DNA of 64,000 nucleotides from JAEUMD01 sp050250815 (GTDB lineage Bacteria; Pseudomonadota; Alphaproteobacteria; Rhizobiales; Hyphomicrobiaceae), in the NCBI GenBank assembly GCA_050250815.1, contig JBFWNY010000011.1:1-64000 (forward strand), read 5' to 3'. Both the position numbers and the translations under genes were made by a program. The notes under the pieces were generated by a model that was not told the DNA's origin, ran no database searches, and was given only the letters and a program-made list of their open reading frames with translations. Position 1 is the stretch's first letter. Each line of letters starts with the position of its first letter. Shown here one piece after another: positions 47,409-55,333 of this stretch.

Positions 47409-48428
47409 ATGGAACCAACCGTAAAGCTATCGCACATGCTCGCTGCGAGCGCCGTGGCCGTTGTCACCGCCCTTTCGGCGGGACCGGCGCAAGCGTGGGA
47501 GCCGACCAAGCCCGTTACATTCGTCGTGCCGGCAGGAACCGGCGGCGGCGCCGATCAGATGGCTCGCTTCATCCAGGGCGTCGTTGCCAAGAACAACCTG
47601 ATGAGCCAGCCGCTCGTGGTGGTGAACAAGGGCGGCGGCGCGGGCGCCGAGGGCTTCCTCGAGGTCAAGAAGGCCAAGGGCGACCCGCACACCATCATCA
47701 TCACGCTTTCCAACCTGTTCACGACGCCGCTGGCGACCGGCGTGCCGTTCAAATGGTCGGAGTTGACGCCGGTCTCGATGCTGGCGCTCGATCAGTTCAT
47801 CCTCTGGGTCAATAACGACAACGCGGCCAAGAGTGCGGCCGACTATATCGCCGCGGTCAAGTCTGGCGACGACAAGTCGTTCAAGATGGGCGGCACGGGC
47901 TCCAAGCAGGAAGACCAGATCATCACGGCCGCGCTCGAGCGCGTCACGGCGCCCAAGAAGTTCACCTACATCCCCTACAAGGGCGGTGGCGAGGTGGCGA
48001 CGCAGCTTGTCGGCGGCCATGTGACGTCGACCGTCAACAACCCGATCGAAGCTGTCTCTCACTGGAAATCGGGAGCACTGCGGCCGCTGTGCATCTTCGA
48101 CGCCAAGCGCTCCACCTACACGGAGAAGGTGACAGCCGACAAAGCCTGGTCCGACATCCCGACCTGCAAGGAGGCGGGCGTCGACGTCGAGTACCAGATG
48201 CTGCGCGGCATCTTCATGCCCGCGGGCGTGAAGGCAGAGGAAGTCGCCTATTACGTCGACCTTATCAAAAAGATCGCCGCGACCGACGACTGGAAGGAGT
48301 TCATGCAGAAGGGCGCATTCAACCAGACCATGATGTCGGGTGACGCGTTCAAGGACTGGGTGGCCAAGGCCGACCAGATCCATCATGCTCTGATGAAGGA
48401 GGCGGGCTTCCTGGCCGCCGGCAACTGA
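47409..48428 (+). CDS. tctC: Tripartite tricarboxylate transporter substrate-binding protein TctC
   Basis: Periplasmic Bug-type receptor that hands a carboxylate to TctAB. The 339-aa protein has a Sec signal peptide (LAASAVAVVTALSAGPAQAW), then WEPTKPVTFVVPAGTGGGADQMAR, the characteristic first beta-strand and glycine-rich loop, and a second-domain block TYIPYKGGGEVATQLVGGHV. The exact ligand cannot be read; Bug proteins bind citrate, aromatic acids, nicotinate or amino acids. SD GGAGGG lies 8-9 bases upstream. Follows tctA by 95 bp. Confidence 0.94.
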   Translation: MEPTVKLSHMLAASAVAVVTALSAGPAQAWEPTKPVTFVVPAGTGGGADQMARFIQGVVAKNNLMSQPLVVVNKGGGAGAEGFLEVKKAKGDPHTIIITLSNLFTTPLATGVPFKWSELTPVSMLALDQFILWVNNDNAAKSAADYIAAVKSGDDKSFKMGGTGSKQEDQIITAALERVTAPKKFTYIPYKGGGEVATQLVGGHVTSTVNNPIEAVSHWKSGALRPLCIFDAKRSTYTEKVTADKAWSDIPTCKEAGVDVEYQMLRGIFMPAGVKAEEVAYYVDLIKKIAATDDWKEFMQKGAFNQTMMSGDAFKDWVAKADQIHHALMKEAGFLAAGN

Positions 48429-48526
48429 CACCGCAACACCAAAGCCCGCGGGAGGCGCACCTCGGACGGCGCCTCTCGCAACCGGAACGACGCAAAAGAA
48501 TGCGGCACGCGGCCGTGGAGCGAGCA

Positions 48527-49042
48527 ATGCAGGACAATCATCCCCACGAAACAGCGCTGCTGGTCTCGATGCGAACGATGGACATCGTCGTCGCGCTGAT
48601 GCTGCTGGGCCTTGCTGCGATCGGCATCTACGAGAGCATGCGCATCGGCTACGGCTGGGAGGAAGGCGTTGGACCGGCGGCCGGCTTCTTCCCATTCATC
48701 GTGTGTGTGCTGCTGGCGATTGCCAGTGTCTACAATCTGCTGATCGCTATCCTGAAGAAGAACGAGGACTGGGACGAGGACTTCGTCACCATCGCTGGCT
48801 TCCGCCGCATCCTCTTTGTCATCCTGCCGCTCGTTCTGTTCATTGCGGCCATCCACTACGTCGGCATTTACGTTGCCTCCGCCGCGTTCATCGCCGGCTT
48901 CATGATCGCCTTCGGCGGCAGCGGCGTTCTGAAGGCCGCGGCCGTCGGTATCGGAGTACCGCTGATGCTGTTCTTCATGTTCGAGCGCTGGTTCCTCGTG
49001 CCGCTGCCCAAGGGGCCGCTCGAGGCGATGCTCGGCTACTGA
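48527..49042 (+). CDS. tctB: Tripartite tricarboxylate transporter, small permease TctB
   Basis: Small 4-TM subunit of the transporter. The hydrophobic helices are MDIVVALMLLGLAAIGIYES, FFPFIVCVLLAIASVYNLLI, ILFVILPLVLFIAAIHYVGI and AAAVGIGVPLMLFFMFERWF, ending in the family motif FLVPLPKGPLEAMLGY. ATG 48527 with GGAG six bases upstream is preferred; ATG 48500 would give 180 aa. Third in the unit tctA-tctC-tctB, 42 bp before terC. Confidence 0.92.
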   Translation: MQDNHPHETALLVSMRTMDIVVALMLLGLAAIGIYESMRIGYGWEEGVGPAAGFFPFIVCVLLAIASVYNLLIAILKKNEDWDEDFVTIAGFRRILFVILPLVLFIAAIHYVGIYVASAAFIAGFMIAFGGSGVLKAAAVGIGVPLMLFFMFERWFLVPLPKGPLEAMLGY

Positions 49043-49083
49043 AGCGGCTCCCCCCATCCAGCACTGAAACCGGTACCGCGACG

Positions 49084-49839
49084 ATGCTCGAGATCCTCGC
49101 CGCCGACCCGACGGGTCTGCTCCATAGCGTCCTGACGGAGATTGTCCACGCCTTCGAAGCCGACTGGTGGCGCCACAACTTCGACGAGCTGGTCAAGGTA
49201 TTCATCATCGACATCACGCTCGCTGGCGACAACGCCATCGTTGTGGGCATGGCGGCCTCGCAGGTGCCGGTCCAGCAGCGCGCCAAGGTCATTTTCTGGG
49301 GCATCCTGGCCGCCGTCGTGCTGCGCATCCTGTTCGCGGCGATCACCCAGAAACTGCTGTTGATATTCGGCCTGACGCTGGCCGGCGGCCTGCTGTTGTT
49401 GTGGGTCTGCTGGAAGATGTACCGCGGCATCGTCGATGGGGCCGAGCACGACCTCGACGCGGTGGAGGCAGGAGAAAACGGAGCCGACGGCCGCAGCTTC
49501 TGGTCGGCGGTCAGCCAGATCATCGTCGCCGATGTCTCGATGTCGCTCGACAACGTGCTGGCGGTTGCCGGTGCGGCCGGTCAGAGCCAGCTCGTGCTCG
49601 TCTTCGGCCTCGCGCTTTCGATCGGACTGCTGGCGCTCGCCTCGCACTTCATCGCTCGGCTGCTGGTGCGCTATCCCTGGATCTCGTGGATCGGTCTGGC
49701 GATCATCGTCTGGGTCGCGCTCGACATGGTCTACCGCGGGTCGCACGAGGTGACCTGCCAGGCCATCGGTATCGGCTGCTCTGAGGACCTCTACCACGCG
49801 ATCCTGCACCGCCTCGGGCTTGGAGCGCGAGGCCCGTGA
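49084..49839 (+). CDS. TerC/YjbE-family integral membrane protein (putative metal exporter)
   Basis: A 251-aa membrane protein with seven or so helices. The two halves carry the duplicated TerC signature DITLAGDNAIVVGMA and DVSMSLDNVLAVAGAA, with acidic residues in the membrane. TerC-family proteins (YjbE, Alx, MntY) are linked to manganese export and metal loading of secreted proteins, and to tellurite resistance. The yybP-ykoY riboswitch that often precedes such genes was not seen; the gene lies 42 bp after tctB and probably shares its transcript. Length and helix count are normal. Confidence 0.9.
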   Translation: MLEILAADPTGLLHSVLTEIVHAFEADWWRHNFDELVKVFIIDITLAGDNAIVVGMAASQVPVQQRAKVIFWGILAAVVLRILFAAITQKLLLIFGLTLAGGLLLLWVCWKMYRGIVDGAEHDLDAVEAGENGADGRSFWSAVSQIIVADVSMSLDNVLAVAGAAGQSQLVLVFGLALSIGLLALASHFIARLLVRYPWISWIGLAIIVWVALDMVYRGSHEVTCQAIGIGCSEDLYHAILHRLGLGARGP

Positions 49840-49935
49840 CCGAGCGGCGGTAGGGCGACGGCAAAAGGCAGAAAGCGCCAGCGACGATGCTCGCCGCCAG
49901 CGCGAATATTTCCCTCGCACGTGAGGCCGTGGTTG

Positions 49936-50235
49936 CTATTTCTTCTTCTTCGCTGGCGCCTTCTTGGCGGGCGGAGCGGAAGCCTTGGCCTTGGTCTTCT
50001 GCGTCAGGGCGGAGGCCGCGACCGTCTTCTCGGCCGCCGATGCGTTCTTGTCACGCATCACCTTGCTCGCCTTGCTCGCCACCGCGGCGCTTGTGACCTC
50101 GTTGGAGCCCTTCTGCGTCAGGGCGGAGGCCGCGGCCGACCTTGCCTCCTTCGAGGCCTTGGGGTCCTTCATGACCTTGGACGCCGCCGAGGCGACCTTG
50201 GAGCTGGTGGATTCGCTTGCCGGTTTCTTGGCCAT
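49936..50235 (-). CDS. Small Lys/Ala-rich histone-H1-like protein with internal repeat
   Basis: A 99-aa basic protein. Two copies of a roughly 30-residue unit (SKVMKDPKASKEARSAAASA and SKVMRDKNASAAEKTVAASA, each ending ALTQK) are followed by an H1-like tail (APPAKKAPAKKKK). The start MAKKPASESTSSK is also basic. It has no membrane segment or cysteine. Such proteins occur widely in alphaproteobacteria and are usually annotated hypothetical; DNA or RNA compaction is plausible from composition. Convergent with terC and divergent from dapD, so it has its own promoter. Confidence 0.82.
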   Translation of the reverse strand: MAKKPASESTSSKVASAASKVMKDPKASKEARSAAASALTQKGSNEVTSAAVASKASKVMRDKNASAAEKTVAASALTQKTKAKASAPPAKKAPAKKKK

Positions 50236-50486
50236 GGCCGGGATCTCGCTCGAGTAACCGCACCCTTTGTGCGGCCAAGCGAAGCTATCGAGATTCGCGG
50301 CGGATGGAATCGAGATTATGTGGCTGGTCAATCCTTGGCCGAAAGTTCCGTGCATGCGCGGCTTGGAAGCATCAGGCCCAGCCCAACCTCCAACACGCCC
50401 TGCGGCCGATCCTTGCCCTTGGCGTTGACACTCCACCCGTGCGCGCGCCACAACGCTTGCCGACTAATCGAAAAGCCCGCGATTGC

Positions 50487-51359
50487 ATGGAGCCGCCGGA
50501 AATGCCGCACGACGACCTGAAGTCCGCAATCGAAGCCGCCTGGGAGGCCCGCGATACCATCAGCCCGGCGACGAAGGGGACGGTGCGCGATGCGGTCGGC
50601 GATGCGCTCGACCTGCTCGACAGCGGTCGCGCCCGCGTTGCCGAGCGCTCCGCCGAGGGCTGGACTGTCAACCAGTGGCTCAAGAAGGCGGTGCTTCTGT
50701 CGTTCCGCCTCGCCGACAACGAAATCATCCCGTTTCAGAAGAGCGGCACGTATGCCAGCCGCGTGCACGGCTGGGACAAGGTGCCGCTGAAGTTCGGTGA
50801 TTGGAGCGCCCAGCAGTTCGCGGATGCAGGCTTCCGTGCCGTACCCGGCTCGATCGTCCGTAGGTCGGCCTATATCGCACCGGGCGTTATCCTGATGCCG
50901 TCGTTCGTGAACCTCGGAGCCTACGTCGACAGCGGCACCATGGTCGACACCTGGGCGACCGTCGGCAGCTGCGCCCAGATCGGCAAGAACGTGCATCTTT
51001 CGGGCGGCGTCGGCATCGGCGGCGTGCTGGAGCCGATGCAGGCCGGGCCGACGATCATCGAGGACAACTGCTTCATCGGCGCCCGGTCCGAGGTGGTCGA
51101 GGGCGTGGTCGTGGGCGAGGGTTCGGTGATCTCCATGGGCGTGTTCATTGGCGCCTCGACGACCATCATCGACCGCGCCACCGGCGAACGGTTCGTCGGC
51201 CGCGTTCCCCCCTATTCGGTGGTGGTCTCGGGCTCGTTGCCCGGCAAGCCGCTGCCAGACGGCTCGCCCGGTCCCAACCTCTACTGCGCCGTTATCGTCA
51301 AGCGCGTGGACGAGAAGACCCGCTCCAAGACCAGCATCAACGAGCTGCTGCGGGACTGA
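50487..51359 (+). CDS. dapD: Tetrahydrodipicolinate N-succinyltransferase
   Basis: Succinyl-CoA-dependent step of the succinylase branch of DAP/lysine synthesis. The 290-aa protein has the helical N-domain (LKSAIEAAWEARDTISPATK) and a left-handed beta-helix with hexapeptide repeats (IAPGVILMPSFVNLGAYVDS through IIEDNCFIGARSEVVEGVVV), then the C-terminal NLYCAVIVKRVDEKTRSKT. Starts at ATG 50487 or 50502. A complete enzyme; dapE is not adjacent here. Confidence 0.97.
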   Translation: MEPPEMPHDDLKSAIEAAWEARDTISPATKGTVRDAVGDALDLLDSGRARVAERSAEGWTVNQWLKKAVLLSFRLADNEIIPFQKSGTYASRVHGWDKVPLKFGDWSAQQFADAGFRAVPGSIVRRSAYIAPGVILMPSFVNLGAYVDSGTMVDTWATVGSCAQIGKNVHLSGGVGIGGVLEPMQAGPTIIEDNCFIGARSEVVEGVVVGEGSVISMGVFIGASTTIIDRATGERFVGRVPPYSVVVSGSLPGKPLPDGSPGPNLYCAVIVKRVDEKTRSKTSINELLRD

Positions 51360-51565
51360 CCCGCGGCCGGTAGCGGCGCGGCGATTGCGCGGCGATTGGC
51401 ACTGTGACCGCTCAGGCCGCGCGCGCCGGCTCCTGGTCCTCACGAGAGGCGGACTGTCCGCCTGCAACGTCGCACTGGATCAGGCCAATCCGGTGCGGGG
51501 ACCGCTCGACGAGCGCCGCGGAATGCGCGAGGATTGGCGCATTCTGTCGAACGGATGCGCTCCAG

Positions 51566-51934
51566 ATGGCACCCAATGAGCCCGCAACATGGATAGTGCG
51601 CTCCGGCCGGGCCGCGAAAGTCCGACGGGCCGCGGTCGCGATGACCCTTGCCATGGGCGTACTAGCGGCTGGCTCGGAGCGGGCGCACGCCTTCTTCTGC
51701 TTCTCGTTCTCGTTCGGCGGCGGACCTCGGATTTCCTATTTCGCACCGGGAGACCCGACCGGACCGTGGCATGGCCCGTTCTTAACCCCACCCTATCCGA
51801 ACGCCGCTCCATGGGCGGCGTCCGCACCACCCTGGGGACCCCCGCCGTGGCATCGACCGCCGCCGATGGGTATGAGCATGCCCGGCCCACCATGGCACCA
51901 CTACCAGCCCGGCATGGTGCCCGGCTGGCGCTGA
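51566..51934 (+). CDS. Secreted proline-rich small protein
   Basis: A 122-aa protein I do not recognise. A signal peptide (VAMTLAMGVLAAGSERAHAF) leads to a Phe/Gly/Ser patch (FFCFSFSFGGGPRISYFAPG) and then a Pro/Trp/Gly/Met/His-rich tail (PWAASAPPWGPPPWHRPPPM). The composition recalls sulfur-globule and other low-complexity secreted proteins, but no family can be assigned. His/Met density might bind metal. A longer upstream open frame (to 51404) lacks signal. Coding is likely, given the well-formed signal peptide, but not certain. Confidence 0.55.
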   Translation: MAPNEPATWIVRSGRAAKVRRAAVAMTLAMGVLAAGSERAHAFFCFSFSFGGGPRISYFAPGDPTGPWHGPFLTPPYPNAAPWAASAPPWGPPPWHRPPPMGMSMPGPPWHHYQPGMVPGWR

Positions 51935-52083
51935 TTTGCGCCGCATCGGTACGACCGGCAAACGGCCATTGACGATGTGAGCGGGAAACGCACGGCCTCG
52001 CGACGGCCTGCTGCATCGAGCAGAGATTGCGTTGTCGAGTAGCGTCTTATGCTCCGCCGCATGGACCCGCGGCAGGAGCAGCC

Positions 52084-52698
52084 ATGCCATTCCACAACCT
52101 TTCAGAAGCATTGGCCTGCAGGGCAGCTTCGCTCATCCGCGCGGATGAGCGGGGCACCATCGCCATCATGTTCGCTCTGCTGCTCGTGCCGCTCGTCACC
52201 GTTACGGTCGGCGCGCTCGACTGGGGCCGTGCCGAGACGGCCCGCCGGCAGCTGACTGCCGCGCTAGAATCGGGGCTCAGCTTCGCCGCAGCCGAGAACC
52301 ACGACGACGACATCGCGATGGAGGCCGCCTTCCGCCGCGCCTTCATGGCGAGCCTGCCCGACGAACTCAAGGAGGCTCCCGTCACCCTGCGGCGCGACCG
52401 TGAGGGCCATCGTCTTCTGGCGGACACCGAGGCTCGAGTGCCGGCCCATCTACTTGGCCTTGGCCAGGGGGCCAAGATCGACATTGCAGCGGAGGCCGAG
52501 CGCCGCCTGGAGATCCACACACCCCCATCACCGGCCATTGCAGAAGCCTTACCGCCCGGCGCGGCGCGAGACCTGGGTGAGATTGAACATCGCCTGCGTC
52601 AGGCGATCATGGGGCGCGGCGGACAGGCCGGGTTTGCGGGCGACATCGATCCGCGCGCGCTGGAACTCATCCGCGATGCGATCCGCGCCGCCCATTGA
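52084..52698 (+). CDS. TadE/TadG-like pilus-assembly membrane protein
   Basis: A 204-aa protein. The N-terminus has the TadG/TadE-like helix RADERGTIAIMFALLLVPLV, then TVGALDWGRAETARRQLTAA, a hallmark of pseudopilin-like Flp assembly proteins. The remainder is periplasmic, helical and acidic, without the VWA domain of long TadG proteins. AGGAG lies just upstream of ATG 52084. No other tad/flp genes are in the window, so this is an orphan. It is convergent with the DHFR-like gene (12-bp gap). Confidence 0.75.
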   Translation: MPFHNLSEALACRAASLIRADERGTIAIMFALLLVPLVTVTVGALDWGRAETARRQLTAALESGLSFAAAENHDDDIAMEAAFRRAFMASLPDELKEAPVTLRRDREGHRLLADTEARVPAHLLGLGQGAKIDIAAEAERRLEIHTPPSPAIAEALPPGAARDLGEIEHRLRQAIMGRGGQAGFAGDIDPRALELIRDAIRAAH

Positions 52699-52709
52699 AA
52701 GTCCGGCAA

Positions 52710-53117
52710 TCAGGTCCGCCGGCCGGAGCCGACCAGCCACTTGGGATCGAACCAGCGGTCGGCCGGCCCGTCGTAGGGCAGGCGCGTGATATCCCAGTGC
52801 CGGATGAAGGGCGCGTAGACGTCCCATACCGGCGGTCCGCCCCCGACGAACACCCGGCGGCCGCGATATCGCGCCAGGACATCCTCCGGCTTTTCGTGTG
52901 AGCGAATGACCGCGATGGTGCGATCCTCGTGCGCCCATTTGGGCACCGCGCCGATGGTCTTGGGTCCCGCGATCAGCACGTGCCCCTTGGTTTCATAGAA
53001 AAAGCGCTCGACGTCGGCGCGGAACTCGGGCCGCGCATCGCCCTCCCAAGGCAGGACGCCGTCGAGACCTAGCTGCCCGCTGAGACCGATTGCGCACATG
53101 GACCGGACGTCGGGCAT
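52710..53117 (-). CDS. Short dihydrofolate reductase-like protein
   Basis: A 135-aa protein with the DHFR fold pattern: CAIGLSGQLGLDGVLPWEGD (substrate/NADPH loop, compare IGxxxxLPW), a central GHVLIAGPKTIGAVPKW (compare VxMGRxTWxSI), VFVGGGPPVWDVY (the GGxxIY NADPH loop) and a C-terminal Asp-rich strand. It is shorter than FolA (about 160 aa) and lacks the usual C-terminal sheet. The catalytic acid may be in PEFRADVERF. No thyA is adjacent. AAGGAG precedes ATG 53117. It might be a DHFR-like reductase with another substrate. Confidence 0.75.
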   Translation of the reverse strand: MPDVRSMCAIGLSGQLGLDGVLPWEGDARPEFRADVERFFYETKGHVLIAGPKTIGAVPKWAHEDRTIAVIRSHEKPEDVLARYRGRRVFVGGGPPVWDVYAPFIRHWDITRLPYDGPADRWFDPKWLVGSGRRT

Positions 53118-53176
53118 GTCTTCTCCTTGCTTGCAGCTGGCTGGTCTTGCGGCTGGATTATTGCCTCGCCGTGCGA

Positions 53177-53731
53177 TCACTCGAATACGGAAAAGGCGCG
53201 GGCGAAGGCGACTTTGCCCGTCTTGCGCGGCAGGCCTTCCTCGCGCATCGCCATGACCATGAGATAGGGCCCCCGGTAAGGCGAGTTGAAGCCTGCGGCC
53301 AGCTCGGCATCGAAGCCGAACCTTGTGTAGTACGCCGGATCGCCGACGACGAAGATTGCCCTCCAGGACCCTTGGCGCATCAGGTCGACCGCCTCGGCCA
53401 CCAGCCGCCGCCCGATACCCTGGTTGCGGTGGTCGGGATGCACGCTGACAGGCGCAAGGCCGAGCGCAGGGAACGGCGCCCGCATGGGCGACAGCATGAG
53501 ATGGCCGACGAGCTTGTCTCCGATCAGGGCGACAAGGGCCAGCGCGACATCCTTGTCCGTGCGCAGGCGTTCCACAGCGTCGGCTTCCGACGGCAGCGGA
53601 AAGGCCGACAACAGCAGTTCGCGGACCGCGGCGTGGTCGGCCTCCATTTCGTGCCGGATCGTCACGCCGCTCGTATCTGGAACCTCAGATTTGACCAACG
53701 CCTTCCGAACGGCCCTCACTCGTCTGATCAT
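53177..53731 (-). CDS. GNAT N-acetyltransferase (YhbS-like)
   Basis: A 184-aa acyltransferase. After VTIRHEMEADHAAVRELLLS come the acetyl-CoA segment LAPVSVHPDHRNQGIGRRLV (motif A, Q/RxxGxG/A) and the family block FVVGDPAYYTRFGFDAELAA, typical of YhbS-type proteins. The ATG overlaps the obgE stop (ATGA), so its translation is probably coupled to obgE. Target molecule unknown. The DHFR-like gene follows after 59 bp. Confidence 0.9.
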   Translation of the reverse strand: MIRRVRAVRKALVKSEVPDTSGVTIRHEMEADHAAVRELLLSAFPLPSEADAVERLRTDKDVALALVALIGDKLVGHLMLSPMRAPFPALGLAPVSVHPDHRNQGIGRRLVAEAVDLMRQGSWRAIFVVGDPAYYTRFGFDAELAAGFNSPYRGPYLMVMAMREEGLPRKTGKVAFARAFSVFE

Positions 53732-54768
53732 GGCCGCCAAGGCGCCCTGACCGCCGGATCGTCCTCGTCCTCCTTGCGTTCCGCGCGGCCGATTTCGCGC
53801 GACATCGCGAACAGGGCGGCGTCGAGACCCTCACGCGAAACGGCCGACAGCAGCAGCGGCTTCTTGCGCGCCGCCTTCTGCAGTGCGGCCGAGCGTTCTT
53901 CCCGGGTAGCGGCGTCCAGAGAATCGATCTTGGACAGCGCCACGATCTCCTTCTTGTTCTCCAGGCCGTGGCCGTAGGCCTTCAGCTCGCGCCGCACGGT
54001 GCGATAGTCGGACGCGACATCCTCGCTGGTGCCGTCGACGAGGTGCAGAAGCACACGGCAGCGCTCCACATGGCCGAGAAAGCGCGTACCGAGCCCAGCG
54101 CCCTCGTGCGCGCCTTCGATCAGGCCCGGGATGTCGGCAAGAACGAAATCGACGTCGCCAGCACGGACTACGCCGAGGTTGGGGTGCAGCGTTGTGAAGG
54201 GATAGTCGGCGATCTTTGGCTTGGCCGCCGATACCGCGGCGAGGAACGTTGACTTGCCGGCGTTGGGCAGACCCACGAGGCCGGCATCGGCGATCATCTT
54301 CAGGCGCAGCCAGATCGTCAGCTCCTCGCCTGCGAGCCCTGGATTGGCGTGCCGTGGCGCCTGGTTGGTCGAGGACTTGAAGTGCGCGTTGCCGAAGCCG
54401 CCGTTGCCGCCTTTGGCAATAACCACGCGGTCGCCCACCTCCTTCAGGTCGGCGATCAGCGTCTCGTTGTCCTCAGCGTAGATCTCGGTCCCAGGCGGGA
54501 CCTTGAGAACAACGTCGGCGCCGTTGGGTCCGGCACGATTGCGGCCCATGCCGGGCGTGCCGCCTTTGGCCTTGAAGTGCTGCTGATAGCGGTAGTCGAT
54601 GAGCGTGTTGAGGTTGCCCACACACTCGGCCACGACATCGCCACCCCGGCCTCCGTCGCCACCGTCTGGCCCGCCGAACTCGATGAACTTCTCACGGCGG
54701 AAACCGACGCAGCCCGCCCCGCCGTCACCGGCCTTCACATAGATTTTTGCCTGATCGAGAAACTTCAC
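53728..54768 (-). CDS. obgE: GTPase ObgE/CgtA
   Basis: Essential GTPase binding the 50S subunit and linked to stress and cell-cycle control. The 346-aa protein has the glycine-rich Obg domain (KFLDQAKIYVKAGDGGAGC), G1 motif GLPNAGKST, G3 DIPGLIEGA, and the G4 region ALSKIDSLD. Start GTG 54768 with GAAGG seven bases upstream; the upstream GNAT stop overlaps it (GTGA), and its own stop overlaps the next GNAT. It follows rplU-rpmA as in most alphaproteobacteria; proB/proA, often next, are absent here. Confidence 0.97.
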   Translation of the reverse strand: MKFLDQAKIYVKAGDGGAGCVGFRREKFIEFGGPDGGDGGRGGDVVAECVGNLNTLIDYRYQQHFKAKGGTPGMGRNRAGPNGADVVLKVPPGTEIYAEDNETLIADLKEVGDRVVIAKGGNGGFGNAHFKSSTNQAPRHANPGLAGEELTIWLRLKMIADAGLVGLPNAGKSTFLAAVSAAKPKIADYPFTTLHPNLGVVRAGDVDFVLADIPGLIEGAHEGAGLGTRFLGHVERCRVLLHLVDGTSEDVASDYRTVRRELKAYGHGLENKKEIVALSKIDSLDAATREERSAALQKAARKKPLLLSAVSREGLDAALFAMSREIGRAERKEDEDDPAVRAPWRP

Positions 54769-55307
54769 GGCCGAGCCTTCGCAGTACCGAAGCGCGCCTC
54801 GAATTCGGAGCGCCTCAGTAGAGTTTGCATGCCGGGCAGTTCCACGCCACGGGCATTGTTGAAAAGCATGCAGGAGGCAACCGCGATGAAACCGAGCTTC
54901 TCCTGCACGCGCCACGAAGCCGGGTTTTCGACAAGATAGGACGAATACACCGTCTCGTCGCGCGAGGTGGTGTCAAAAAATGCGCCGACATAGGCGGCAG
55001 CGGCCTCCGTCATCAACCCATTACCCCAATGGCGTTTTCCGATCCAGAAACCCAGGTTCGGCGCAGCGTCGCGGCGGGCAATGCCGACGGCGCCGATGAC
55101 CTCGCCACCCGATTCGATCACGTGGCCGATGGCGTTGGCCACGAACTCGTCAGCCAGGGCGCGCGGATAAGGCCACGGCGGCCGCGCGATCATGCTGACC
55201 ACGTCCCAGTCGTTGATGTTGGCGTAGATGTCTGCCGCGTCGGCGGCACGGGGGGCCCGCAGCACGAGCCGCGGCGTCACGATCTCGTCGGGCAGACCAT
55301 TGTGCAT
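54765..55307 (-). CDS. GNAT N-acetyltransferase (RimJ/RimL type)
   Basis: A 180-aa acetyltransferase of the RimJ/L group: N-terminal VTPRLVLRAPRAADAADIYA, then LGFWIGKRHWGNGLMTEAAA and a C-terminal NPASWRVQEKLGFI block. It resembles the next gene (55334-55918) and the two probably arose by duplication. The stop codon overlaps the obgE start. Protein N-terminal or small-molecule substrate not identified. Confidence 0.9.
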   Translation of the reverse strand: MHNGLPDEIVTPRLVLRAPRAADAADIYANINDWDVVSMIARPPWPYPRALADEFVANAIGHVIESGGEVIGAVGIARRDAAPNLGFWIGKRHWGNGLMTEAAAAYVGAFFDTTSRDETVYSSYLVENPASWRVQEKLGFIAVASCMLFNNARGVELPGMQTLLRRSEFEARFGTAKARP

Positions 55308-55333
55308 CGGTTCGCGTCCGCAGGCTCGAAACG

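Noticed and set aside
49040..49083. A yybP-ykoY manganese riboswitch before terC
   Set aside because: Only 42 bp separate tctB and terC, too short for that riboswitch, and no matching element was seen.
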